Assembly: GCF_034313965.1 (NCBI RefSeq)
Contig: NZ_JAVIWQ010000002.1
Span: 2,728,001 to 2,792,000, forward strand
Source: Herbaspirillum sp. RTI4
Lineage (GTDB): Bacteria; Pseudomonadota; Gammaproteobacteria; Burkholderiales; Burkholderiaceae_D
Direction of reading: 5' to 3'
Length of the DNA stretch: 64,000 nucleotides
A program made the translations under genes and the position numbers. How positions within the stretch are numbered: the stretch's first letter is position 1; each line of letters opens with the position of its first letter. The notes under the pieces are model-generated. The model saw only the letters and a list, made by a program, of their open reading frames with translations, had not been told where the DNA came from and ran no database searches. Positions 18,451 to 27,665 of the stretch are shown here, one piece after another.

Positions 18451-18542
18451 AAAAATCAGCAACAAAGAAACTCCTCAGGCAGTCCCCTTTATATTCCCCA
18501 TCTCACCCGAATTACCTTACTGACAAGCTCGACGGACATTTC

Positions 18543-21500
18543 ATGCCTACCTTTTCCATTGCCTCCAGGCCGCACAGAAATCATCAACCCGCAAGAATAC
18601 CCACCGTCACGCCCACCTCCGATGAGCACTTCGCCCGCCGGTTCCAAGGCAACTCAAGCGCCGGCTCTGTACGAAATTCCCCTGTCTTCGTCAGGCATCC
18701 GCCGTCGCGCGCACAGCGCCAGTCCGCGACAGTATTGCCTTGGGATAGCTTGTCACCGCTTCGGCAAGAAAAAATTCCGCACTCCGCGATGCCGCCGCTG
18801 AAAGAAAGCGAGCTGTCCCCGGCGCTTCAGGATCAGCTCAATCAGTTCACCGCGTCCTTTTTGAGCCCCTTGGCAAGTTATCTGAGCTCGCCACATCAGA
18901 AACAAAAAGAACTCTACTTTGCGTCAATGCTGGAAAAAGTCTGGTTCGCCCATTTCCCACAAATGTCGCAGGAGTTTATAGACGAACTCTGCAAGGCCTA
19001 CCTCCAGCAGGCGGACAAGCATCACTGCGCCATACCATCCCACCCTGACAATGATGATCACCTTCAAATGTGGCGTGCGCTGTTCCAATTGATCTCGCAA
19101 AAAATTGCCAGAGAAACATGGCTGATGGTGAAACTGCTCAATAACCCGCAGCTCGTGCGCCACCCGCAATTGAGCCGTCACTTTTCACCTCCTTTGAAAT
19201 ACGTGCCGGACTCGCAGCGAGCCGCGCCCTTGAAAATGCAGCACACAGCCGAACTCGTGATGGCTGAAATGGACCGCCTAGCGCAAAACAGGGATCAGCT
19301 CGCAGCAGGCACGAGTAAAAATACCCATGGCGATTTGCGCGATTATCTTTTAGAGGAGGTCTGTCTAGACTTGCGCGAAGGGGTGTATTGCCTGGAAAAA
19401 CTCACGCTCGACAAGGTCAAAACTCCGCAGGATTTCAGTCATTATCTTTTGCAGAGTACTTCCCCCGCATTGCACGACTGGCCCGGTACGCTGAAGCCAT
19501 CTCAACCAAGCGACGCGACACCGTTGAAGCTGAATCGGCCACGCAATTGGGGATTATTTTTCCTTTACGCCGGGGGCGAACTTCCACGGGTCAATTGCAA
19601 GAGCGAGACGGCAGCCCCTATCAATGAACCGATATCTGCGATCCGCTCAGGATCGCCGACCTCATCAATGCAGAGTGCCCTGGATTACCTGCGCTCAGGT
19701 GCTGCCGCCATGTGGTCGGCCCTACCGGACTTGCCGGTGTTCCCGCCGTTGGCAGGAGCAACTGAAACGAATCCGCAATCAGCTATTGAGCATCCTGTTG
19801 AGCATCCTGTTGAGCATTCCCGTCTCAGACGAAGCCCGCCTTCAGGGGCGCTATGTGAAATGCCGCTCGCCAAAATCGAGAAAAAAAATCAGCCCGTCGA
19901 TGGTTTGGCCAGATTCGATACGATTACTGAGAGCGCCTCCAAAGCCGCGCAATTCAATCACCTCCCCGGTTTAAAATCGCTCACTCACGCTGACGCACAG
20001 ACAGCCTTGAAATTAGCTTTCGGCCCCCTGCTGAAAAAAAATGAGTACGTAAAATCATTCATCACCTTGCCAGATGACACCCTGGAATTTCGCATAGGAA
20101 GCAAGGGCGGAAGATATAAAAGATCACGCAAACTTGCCGTGGGACTGGATGGAAAAACACAGCTGATCGAGAACCTGCATCAAGACGCACCCAAATGGCT
20201 TGGTCGAGTCCAGGGAATCAATCGCGGTGGCAATTACCTCATGGGCGTCTATGGCGTCATCACCGGGGCAATAAAAACGCCGCAGGATTTCGGCGATTAT
20301 CTCGGGCTCGCAGCGGACTCGGCGCAGGTGCTCGAAGACTCCCTCAGAATCGTCAAACACGTCGGCACCTGGATGGGAAAACATTTACCGTCAGCCAAAC
20401 TGACCAGTTTTCTCGCTCCGGCCTCGGGCTTGATTAAATCCACCGCTGCGGCGATCGGCAAGGCCAGCGTGCTGCTGGCGCCGGTGTCCATCGCCTATTC
20501 AGCGAAGCAGATTTACGATTTATCGCAACGCCTGAATACGGAAACGCTGACCGAGGCAGAACGTGCAACGACGATTACCCAGCTTACCCTGGCCTCGACC
20601 AATTTGGCATTGAACACTGCCGCTATCGCGACAAGTGTGGCCGGTTATCTGGCAGCAACCAATGTGATAGGGTTTGTGATTTTAGGTGCGGCCGCCTTGG
20701 GATTGGGGGTCGAATACCTGGTGAAGTCAATTATGGAGTCGTCCGCAGAAGGAGTGGAAACGGCTGAAAAACTGGTTGCACAGTTAGATGAGTATAAAAA
20801 ATCGCCATTAACTTTGATTCATGCAGCGGGAAATACCTCCTATTACGTCACCTCCAATCGGGTTCCGATTGAAAGAATTACGCCTGATGAGCAGGCCATC
20901 GTTACCAGGCTAGATAAAAGTGGCATCCGCGCTACTCATATAAAAGGGAAAACCTCCAGAAGGTTATGTACGCAGCGCAAATCGCCCAAGGAATTACGGG
21001 AAATCATTCCCTTTTTTGAAATAGCGCGTGTTGATCGAGAAATAAAATCGAATCTGACCAACGCCAACGCGCATGTATTTTTTGTCAATCTCCTTGCAGA
21101 GATTGACACGGAGTGGACGGACACCTCCACCCCGTTCTTTCAATGGCGTCAGGACGCGCCGCTGCTGACTCTGGATCGTCAATATTCCCATCCCTATTTT
21201 GAAAACAGATATGGAAATCACCACATATCCAACGCGTATATCGACTATCAGAACCGGACACAAACGCTCGATTACACCGACCACATCACCTATGTGATTC
21301 CGCCAATCCGGGAGGAAATGGCAGGGAAAATTTCTCTGCAAATCAATCTCGACACGTCGCCGGCACACGTATCGACGCTGGTTCTGACGCCCGACGTTCC
21401 CCTGCAGATCAACAGCCTTCACAGCGGCAATCTGCAAATTTACTTAAACGATCATGTGGCGCAAGAGAATGTCACCACGAGCAACTATGCAGGTGAATTT

Positions 21501-24500
21501 TTATTCATTGAACTGCAAGAAAATACCTTCACGGCCATCCGAAAGAAATTTTCTGAATCAGTCACGAAAGAACCGCGCTATGTAATCCGGGCTGATTCAG
21601 TCTCAAAAGATGTTGAAGTGGCTTTTCTTCACAATGATCTTTTGCATAGCCTGAAATGGAGTCAGGAAAAAAAGGAATGGACCAAGCAAACGATCGTATG
21701 GACGAGGAACGATGCGCCTTCTTCCATGCGGGAAGTGCCAGGCTATACCACGCTGAAGAAAGTGGATTTTCCTTTACCCGCAGGCGATTTATTAACAAAA
21801 ACGGACGATCACAGCCTGTGGATCTATACCGAAACTGGCTTGTTGCCCCTCAGCGAAAAAAAGCTTTCCTCTTATCACCTGCTACAAAAGCGGAGTCAGG
21901 ATATCGTCAAGCTGGAACAGGCACTGCATGCATTGCTTGAAAAAAATACAGAAATGGTCCTGTTTGATCCGAGTAAAGAAGATGGCCCGCTCATCGACTT
22001 GACTCCCAACGGCTTGATCAGTCAGGTCCTGGCCTATCCAATGAGCGACCCTTACAGTCAAATGCTTGCCACCCATGCGGCGCAAGGAAAATTCTTTTTA
22101 CGATTAGTCCTCCCCGCGCTCATCGACATCGATCCGCTGAAGAACAAAGAAGGCTTGCGCGTCACTTTCAACGAGACCGATATTCGTCAATGGATGGAAC
22201 CCCTTGTCAAAATAAAACAAGAACTGCTTCAGTTTGTGACGCAAGCAGAAATCGTTGACGAGAATCTGCACTCCCGGCTCACAGAGGATGGAAAAAAGGA
22301 GCTGTTTAAAATTACCCGACCAGAGGGCCTAAACAAAATAAGCAAGCAAGAAGTCGACGCTATCGTCGAGGATATTGCGCATGTCAGCGAAGTGGTGGAG
22401 ATTCCCTGGCGCGATCATCTGGGCGATCATTACTCCTTCTATCTCTCCACAACGAAAGAATTGATACATGCGCCATTCGATCATGGCGCGCCCTTGAAAT
22501 ATCTGCACGCCTACCAGGGCCAACATTATTTCACCCGTGAAGGACACCCTGAAACCTTGCTGCGTCTGTCGGCCATCACCGCCGATATGGAGTCCGCTGA
22601 AATCGACAATATGGTGCATGGTGATTTATCAAAAATGCTGGCATCGGCAAATGGAAAATTCACGGTAGACGCGACCCAAGGCCCGGTCTGGCATGACGAT
22701 CAGGACAATGAAATGCGCCCGCTTCCCGCCATGTCGTCGCCGCCGTTGCAGGGGAATTTCTGGCAGCTGCGCAAGGAACATGGCACCGAATTCTGGGAGG
22801 CGACGCAAGGCCGTCAAGCCAGCGCGGATGAAATTCCTCTGCTGACTGCCTGTCTGGGGAAAATGGATTTAGAGCAAGCCCGCGCGCAAATATCATCAGC
22901 ACGCACCGGCTCCACACTGCTCAAGCCATTTGAAAAAACAGAACAATCGGCTGCCCCCTTATCGTGGCATTCCCCTTTCCATGAGGCGCTTGGCGAAGTC
23001 AACGATAAACAACGCATCATCAAAACGTATGCCCCGGATGCAAACGATGTGCCGCTTCTGGACCACACACTCGATGCGATCATTGATGTTTATGATCAAC
23101 TGTCGAGAAATCCTCAGGTAAAAATCGGCAATACCCTTATCCGTCTGGAAAATAAGGTCGCGACGAAAGTGGGCATGGAGTTCGACCACTACGACGAAAT
23201 GCTTCAGGCCATTCATCGGTATTCATCGGCAACGCCGCATGAAAAATTGGCATTCCTGAGCAATTTACCTAGGGCGGCAGTTCTCAAATTTTCCAGCAAA
23301 GAATCAGGCAAACCCGTTTTTTGGCTCCCCACTGAAAAATCTGCCGCCCAGTCCACAAAAATCATACAGACGTCTGCCGCCTTCGCGTACCTGGGCATGC
23401 AAGAGGGACACTTTCTTTTTTACGATCAAAAAAATAGCGGCGTCATCAAGTCTTATCAAACCTCCTCTCTGTCCTCTTTCAAAGTGGAAGCTCTGACCGG
23501 GAATGCAGGACAACACCAGATGGAGTCGGATTCAATTAGCTGGATCAATCTCTCTCCGCAAAATCTGGCGCAATTAGGCATGGCCGATGCAGTAGCGCTC
23601 GGCGATGGATTGAGCACGCCGGCCGGCATGGGCGTCAGACGCGTGGCAGACTCCGCGACAAGTCAGCCTACGACCTTACTGGAATTGACCTCCATCATCG
23701 ATGAGGAAGCCTATGCTTACTATCTCGATGAAGTCAGTGGTCGGCTCAGCGAACTACGCGCCCCTTATGACGATGGCACGCTGACCTGCCTCGGTAAAAC
23801 CGCAGCGGGTGAGTACAGGCTTTTACATCCGGCAAGTCAGGACATTGTGCGATTGACTGAGCAAGGACCCAAAATTGAGCGGTCCGGCTTTGACTGCGCT
23901 CCGGCAGGCAGCAATCCGTCGTTTGTGGCGCGGGACAGCGGCAACTACTTGACGGTAATGGATTCCACCCGCGTCCAAGGCCAATGGGAAAATGTCGTCG
24001 TCCCGGCTGAATTTAGCGGCACGCTTTCGCTGGAATTCTCACCCAATGGAAGCGGCGAATTACACATTGAAAACCTGCCGGCATGGACCGCACTTCCCGT
24101 CGAGAAAAATGCGCAGGGCCTGCGGCTGCGCAAGCAGAGCGGCGGAGAAATCCATCTCCATTGGAAAGAAGGCTGCACCCTCTTGTTGAATCAGGAAGAA
24201 TTTTCCGATCTGACCACGTTGAGTCATTGGCTGTCTGCGTCAAGCAACAAGGTGTTGTCGAATATTCAACGCCCTATCAAGCTGTACGGCAACTATCATT
24301 CAGGAACAACACGCCATATTCCCTGGCTTGGCGGTCACCCCAGAGGCGGGAATCTGGCAATGGGATTTGTCGTCAGGAAGCAATTTTTTTGGGATGAAAC
24401 CGCCGGTCACCTGCTCCTTAACTCAGAACGAGGATTGGGAACCGAAGAAGCAGCGATCAATGCCGACCGGGCAACGATAGCGCAGCTGGAGCCCCTCCGT

Positions 24501-25970
24501 TACGAAAGACGAATATTGGGGACCTTGTCTGCGTTGTGGAGTGCTATCGACCCAGGCTCCTCCCGCAACTGGCTTACTTTTGATCTGAGCCGACCCGGCA
24601 ATACGGTGGAAATATGCAGAATGGATGAGGTAGATGCCTACCGGGTTTTGTTAGGAAACAATGCCACATTGACGATCCCTTCGACCTTCCTCGACATTCG
24701 CAACGACAGAGAGGTCGCCAGCACCGACATCATCGTAGACTTGCACGCTTTGCGGCAGGGGGAAACGGCCAGCATCGAATTGCGACCTGAACAATGGGCG
24801 CTGTCGCTACCCCATCCGATTGAGGATGAATCAGGCCGCACGATCATTGCCTGCAAAGAATATGGTCAATACAAGAGCAGTGATTGGAATGCCGCGGAGG
24901 GAGTACGTACCGATCACGATGCGCGTCTTATTTTGACACCGCCCGCCAACCAGGCCTTGTCTATCAAGCTGGAAAAACAGGGGCTTGCCTCCTTCCTCAA
25001 GATTCAAGTCTTGCCCAAAGAGATGCTGCCATCGGGCCTGCGGTTCAAACGCACGCTGCCCAACCAGAGTCCGGCATGTATTAATCTGCCCTCACCACAA
25101 CTTGAGCGAAACAGGCCGCCCGATGCACCCGATGCAGGCGTGGCGATTACGCCAGAGGTGGTCACGCACTACACGCCTTTGGTGCAAACCATCCTCGATA
25201 ATCCAGCGCTGGCCAATTTCAAAGTGATTGAGAACTTAAAAAAAATACCGAAACAAAATGTCCGGGCAGAAGCATTTCTGCGGACCATGTCCAATACGCC
25301 CGCGATGAGCAATGAACAGAACCTGATCAATATTGTGAAAAAACATCATCATGATATTTATCGTGGCGTTTTGGGCCAACAACTCAGTGGCAAACAAAAC
25401 AAACTTTTTGATATTGAAGTTCTCTCTGCCCTAGATGAAATCAATAAAAAAGATATTCAGCCCATCAAAAATATTTTACAAAGGCAAAGGAAAGTCAATT
25501 TCGACAAAGTACTTTCTACGCTGAACGACATCAAAAATCCTGACAATACAAAAGCGGTGGAAACGGGCCAAATCAAGACCCGCAATTCCATGGTGGGAGG
25601 GAATTACCTGACCGCCGCACTGACCCGCCCGGACGGAAAGCAGAAAAAATATGTCTCGGTTTCCGGCGATCAGAAAGTGGATGTAATGATTGGAGAGGTT
25701 CATTATCTGGGCAAAGAAATCATGCCCAATGCACAAAATGCCAAAATATTTACCTTAACGACCAGCGATGGCAATCCCAGGAACGGCGATACGGAAGCAA
25801 AGTTGATGGTGCAGATTGAAAAGGAAATGAAAAATAGCGGGCCGAATGATCAGTTCGAGCTGGACATCTTTTCGACCAAAGACTCTTGTCCTTCCTGCAC
25901 CTTGGCAATGACCTCTTTCAACCAACTCTATCCCAATCTGAAAATCAACCTATGGTTCAAGCGGCGATAG
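18543..25970 (+). CDS. Giant toxin-like protein: TcdA/TcdB-pore-like region plus C-terminal deaminase-type domain
   Basis: A 2475-residue protein. There is no Sec signal and no visible PAAR or RHS domain. Residues 1-85 are Ser/Pro/Arg-rich and look disordered; 85-360 are helical. Residues 561-735 are Gly/Ala-rich and hydrophobic (GGNYLMGVYGVITGAIK, then VAGYLAATNVIGFVILGAAA), resembling the TcdA/TcdB pore family. About 750-2230 is beta-rich with no domain I recognise. The last 150 residues resemble toxin deaminases: a D-T-E motif (Asp2416, Glu2418) and SCPSC (Cys2449, Cys2452) followed by FNQLYPNLKINL, as in the BURPS668_1122-like group. Asp would replace the usual zinc-binding His. The tip DNA from about 25240 is AT-richer than the rest. 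Substrate and delivery route are unknown; the pore and deaminase assignments are from memory of family patterns. Confidence 0.8.
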   Translation: MPTFSIASRPHRNHQPARIPTVTPTSDEHFARRFQGNSSAGSVRNSPVFVRHPPSRAQRQSATVLPWDSLSPLRQEKIPHSAMPPLKESELSPALQDQLNQFTASFLSPLASYLSSPHQKQKELYFASMLEKVWFAHFPQMSQEFIDELCKAYLQQADKHHCAIPSHPDNDDHLQMWRALFQLISQKIARETWLMVKLLNNPQLVRHPQLSRHFSPPLKYVPDSQRAAPLKMQHTAELVMAEMDRLAQNRDQLAAGTSKNTHGDLRDYLLEEVCLDLREGVYCLEKLTLDKVKTPQDFSHYLLQSTSPALHDWPGTLKPSQPSDATPLKLNRPRNWGLFFLYAGGELPRVNCKSETAAPINEPISAIRSGSPTSSMQSALDYLRSGAAAMWSALPDLPVFPPLAGATETNPQSAIEHPVEHPVEHSRLRRSPPSGALCEMPLAKIEKKNQPVDGLARFDTITESASKAAQFNHLPGLKSLTHADAQTALKLAFGPLLKKNEYVKSFITLPDDTLEFRIGSKGGRYKRSRKLAVGLDGKTQLIENLHQDAPKWLGRVQGINRGGNYLMGVYGVITGAIKTPQDFGDYLGLAADSAQVLEDSLRIVKHVGTWMGKHLPSAKLTSFLAPASGLIKSTAAAIGKASVLLAPVSIAYSAKQIYDLSQRLNTETLTEAERATTITQLTLASTNLALNTAAIATSVAGYLAATNVIGFVILGAAALGLGVEYLVKSIMESSAEGVETAEKLVAQLDEYKKSPLTLIHAAGNTSYYVTSNRVPIERITPDEQAIVTRLDKSGIRATHIKGKTSRRLCTQRKSPKELREIIPFFEIARVDREIKSNLTNANAHVFFVNLLAEIDTEWTDTSTPFFQWRQDAPLLTLDRQYSHPYFENRYGNHHISNAYIDYQNRTQTLDYTDHITYVIPPIREEMAGKISLQINLDTSPAHVSTLVLTPDVPLQINSLHSGNLQIYLNDHVAQENVTTSNYAGEFLFIELQENTFTAIRKKFSESVTKEPRYVIRADSVSKDVEVAFLHNDLLHSLKWSQEKKEWTKQTIVWTRNDAPSSMREVPGYTTLKKVDFPLPAGDLLTKTDDHSLWIYTETGLLPLSEKKLSSYHLLQKRSQDIVKLEQALHALLEKNTEMVLFDPSKEDGPLIDLTPNGLISQVLAYPMSDPYSQMLATHAAQGKFFLRLVLPALIDIDPLKNKEGLRVTFNETDIRQWMEPLVKIKQELLQFVTQAEIVDENLHSRLTEDGKKELFKITRPEGLNKISKQEVDAIVEDIAHVSEVVEIPWRDHLGDHYSFYLSTTKELIHAPFDHGAPLKYLHAYQGQHYFTREGHPETLLRLSAITADMESAEIDNMVHGDLSKMLASANGKFTVDATQGPVWHDDQDNEMRPLPAMSSPPLQGNFWQLRKEHGTEFWEATQGRQASADEIPLLTACLGKMDLEQARAQISSARTGSTLLKPFEKTEQSAAPLSWHSPFHEALGEVNDKQRIIKTYAPDANDVPLLDHTLDAIIDVYDQLSRNPQVKIGNTLIRLENKVATKVGMEFDHYDEMLQAIHRYSSATPHEKLAFLSNLPRAAVLKFSSKESGKPVFWLPTEKSAAQSTKIIQTSAAFAYLGMQEGHFLFYDQKNSGVIKSYQTSSLSSFKVEALTGNAGQHQMESDSISWINLSPQNLAQLGMADAVALGDGLSTPAGMGVRRVADSATSQPTTLLELTSIIDEEAYAYYLDEVSGRLSELRAPYDDGTLTCLGKTAAGEYRLLHPASQDIVRLTEQGPKIERSGFDCAPAGSNPSFVARDSGNYLTVMDSTRVQGQWENVVVPAEFSGTLSLEFSPNGSGELHIENLPAWTALPVEKNAQGLRLRKQSGGEIHLHWKEGCTLLLNQEEFSDLTTLSHWLSASSNKVLSNIQRPIKLYGNYHSGTTRHIPWLGGHPRGGNLAMGFVVRKQFFWDETAGHLLLNSERGLGTEEAAINADRATIAQLEPLRYERRILGTLSALWSAIDPGSSRNWLTFDLSRPGNTVEICRMDEVDAYRVLLGNNATLTIPSTFLDIRNDREVASTDIIVDLHALRQGETASIELRPEQWALSLPHPIEDESGRTIIACKEYGQYKSSDWNAAEGVRTDHDARLILTPPANQALSIKLEKQGLASFLKIQVLPKEMLPSGLRFKRTLPNQSPACINLPSPQLERNRPPDAPDAGVAITPEVVTHYTPLVQTILDNPALANFKVIENLKKIPKQNVRAEAFLRTMSNTPAMSNEQNLINIVKKHHHDIYRGVLGQQLSGKQNKLFDIEVLSALDEINKKDIQPIKNILQRQRKVNFDKVLSTLNDIKNPDNTKAVETGQIKTRNSMVGGNYLTAALTRPDGKQKKYVSVSGDQKVDVMIGEVHYLGKEIMPNAQNAKIFTLTTSDGNPRNGDTEAKLMVQIEKEMKNSGPNDQFELDIFSTKDSCPSCTLAMTSFNQLYPNLKINLWFKRR
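19788..19820. repeat. 12-bp tandem repeat (about 2.7 units) in the giant gene
   Basis: Units of gagcatcctgtt at 19788 and 19800, and a partial third at 19812, encode His-Pro-Val-Glu repeats in a proline-rich linker before the pore-like region. Confidence 0.85.
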
Positions 25971-26046
25971 TGGATATCAGACGCAACAAATGACAGGAAA
26001 GCTGTTTCCCCCCGTATGATGCCAATCAAAGAAGCAAAGCAGACAA

Positions 26047-26757
26047 ATGATGAATCGTATTAATGACATGAAGACAAAGACACCCTCACCTCACTTCGCA
26101 CCGCCCCTTGACGCCAGCAAAGCTGAACGCTGGCTAGGCGAAATTGGGCTTGCGCAAAAAGACGTCGTCCATAGGCTGACATTGGAAGTCAGAAAAGCCG
26201 TCGATATCCTGCAAAAGAAAAACCCGGATGAAGAACAAGCAAAGACCATCCTGCTTGGAGCTTGCTACGATCTTTTTTATGGCTATCAATTCGATTTTCT
26301 TCCTCGCATCCGCTTCCATAATGATGAAGGAAAAATTGCGATTGAATTCGACCCTTTCGAGTGGACCATTCATATTCCGGCATTGCTTTACCAATCGCCA
26401 GAGCAGTTTTGTAGTGGCTTTTGCGCCGCATTGCGACAAGCGGAGCATTTGATTTTCCTGGTCTGTCTGGAAAAGGAAAGCGGCCTTGTCACGCTGGCAG
26501 AAATGGAACACCGTTTTGCTACGCGCGCCTTGCAGGTCAATATATGCCGCAGCGGTTGGGATGCCTGCTTGCCCCTTCCCGCTTCGGGTCGTGCAGAAAT
26601 CCTCCCGATACTGCGAGAGTTGCTGGAAAAATACGGCGATTTCAACCACGTTCAGAACGACGGCGAAGGGGAGGGATATCGCATCATGTCCACGATTCCT
26701 GAGGTACTACGCAGAGATATCGCCATCACGGCACGCAAAGCGCTTTCAGCGCAATAA
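26047..26757 (+). CDS. Candidate immunity protein for the adjacent deaminase toxin
   Basis: A 236-residue soluble protein of unknown family. It has no signal or membrane segment and is moderately acidic. Recognisable features are only compositional: a helical N-terminal half (DVVHRLTLEVRKAVDILQKK), an aromatic centre (FLPRIRFHNDEGKIAIEFD) and EYW-type residues near FEWTIHIPALLYQ. It starts 76 bp after the giant gene on the same strand and is the only other gene before the hairpins that close the unit. Position immediately after a C-terminal toxin tip is where immunity genes normally sit, so that role is inferred from context alone. Start choice among ATGs at 26047, 26050 and 26068 is uncertain. 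Confidence 0.6.
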   Translation: MMNRINDMKTKTPSPHFAPPLDASKAERWLGEIGLAQKDVVHRLTLEVRKAVDILQKKNPDEEQAKTILLGACYDLFYGYQFDFLPRIRFHNDEGKIAIEFDPFEWTIHIPALLYQSPEQFCSGFCAALRQAEHLIFLVCLEKESGLVTLAEMEHRFATRALQVNICRSGWDACLPLPASGRAEILPILRELLEKYGDFNHVQNDGEGEGYRIMSTIPEVLRRDIAITARKALSAQ

Positions 26758-26788
26758 AGCCTGCCCAGCGATGGTGTGCATAGCCTCA

Positions 26789-26828
26789 GGGCCTGTTGAT
26801 ATTACCTTGTTGGAATATCAACAGGCCC
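26789..26828. repeat. Perfect 15-bp stem hairpin
   Basis: GGGCCTGTTGATATT (26789-26803) and its exact complement (26814-26828) flank a 10-base loop. No T-run follows, so it is not a standard terminator. It lies 31 bp after the candidate immunity gene. Confidence 0.85.
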
Positions 26829-26868
26829 TATAGGAATAGGGCTAATCGGAATAGGTGTGGTCAGAAAT

Positions 26869-26933
26869 TCAGGATTTACGCAAAAGCCCGCTGGCGTTGT
26901 TATATCGCCAGCGGGCTTTTGCGTAAATCCTGA
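26869..26933. terminator. 28-bp perfect stem, bidirectional terminator between convergent genes
   Basis: Arms 26869-26896 and 26906-26933 are perfectly complementary over 28 bp with a 9-base loop (ttgttatat). Both strands read an A-run, GC core, T-run pattern (CAAAAGCCCGCTGGCG and complement). It lies between the immunity-like gene (plus) and the ankyrin gene (minus), so it can end transcription from both. The stem is far longer than an ordinary terminator. Confidence 0.85.
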
Positions 26934-26961
26934 CTAAAACAGAAATCTGCTGAAAGACGGA

Positions 26962-27657
26962 TTATTTCTGAAATGCCTGCTGATGTTTCAATAGAATCGC
27001 AGCGATCCCTTTGAACTCGAATTTTTCTGCAAAATCGGCCGCCGTCATACCCAGCGCATTTTTCAGGCTGGCGTCAGCGCCTTCCTTCAGTAGCAATTCC
27101 ACCGTTTTATCTTTGCCATTACGCGTCGCCATCATCAGCGGTGTAGTGCCGTTCGGCGATTCGGCATCGATGTAGGCGGAAGCATCCAGCAGCAGATCGA
27201 CGATCTCCATATTGCCGCTGGCGGCAGCGTAATGTAGCGGGGTCCAGCCCGGCCGGTTAACTTCCACATCCTTGGCCAGCAGCGCCTTGACTGCCACCAC
27301 ATTCCCCTTGTAAGAGGCAATCATCAGCGCATCGTCCCCGTTGGCGGCCTGCGCATTGATGTCGATACCGGGCGTATCGAGCAGCAAGTTGAATACCTTC
27401 ATCGAATCTTCGCGCAATGCGACGATCATCGCCGTTTCGTTGCGGTCCGCTTCCACCATGTTGGGGCTCAGGCCGCGCTGCATCAGTTCTTTGATCGTCG
27501 CAGGATCATCCAGACGGACCGCTTTGAAATAATCGTCGTAGGAACCTGCAGTAGCACTGCCCGGCAGGAGCAGAGACAACAGGATAGTGATCAGCGGTAA
27601 GACGGTGCGCAGAAGAGGGGTCGGCATAAGAGGGGTCGGCATAAAAGAAGTCGGCAT
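26962..27657 (-). CDS. Exported ankyrin-repeat protein
   Basis: From the ATG at 27657 the protein has 231 residues. It has a hydrophobic export signal (LRTVLPLITILLSLLLPGSA, cleavage near ATAG) and then about five ankyrin repeats, for example GWTPLHYAAASGNMEIVDLL and GTTPLMMATRNGKDKTVELL. It is probably a periplasmic scaffold or inhibitor; the partner is unknown. Three in-frame ATGs (27657, 27642, 27627) lie in a 15-bp tandem repeat, and the true start is undecided. The first ATG is nine bases past the tatD stop. The frame is open further upstream inside tatD, which I regard as not coding. Confidence 0.85.
   Translation of the reverse strand: MPTSFMPTPLMPTPLLRTVLPLITILLSLLLPGSATAGSYDDYFKAVRLDDPATIKELMQRGLSPNMVEADRNETAMIVALREDSMKVFNLLLDTPGIDINAQAANGDDALMIASYKGNVVAVKALLAKDVEVNRPGWTPLHYAAASGNMEIVDLLLDASAYIDAESPNGTTPLMMATRNGKDKTVELLLKEGADASLKNALGMTAADFAEKFEFKGIAAILLKHQQAFQK
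27613..27657. repeat. Three 15-bp tandem units, each supplying an ATG for the ankyrin gene
   Basis: On the minus strand three units of ATGCCGACCCCTCTT (first one ATGCCGACTTCTTTT) follow one another in frame. Each begins with a possible start codon, giving the N-terminus MPTSFMPTPLMPTP. No clear ribosome site marks one of them. Confidence 0.9.
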
Positions 27658-27665
27658 AAGGGCGA

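Noticed and set aside
18543..25970. RHS/YD-repeat or filamentous-haemagglutinin type toxin
   Set aside because: No YD repeats, no RHS core motif, no haemagglutinin repeats and no two-partner secretion signal are visible.
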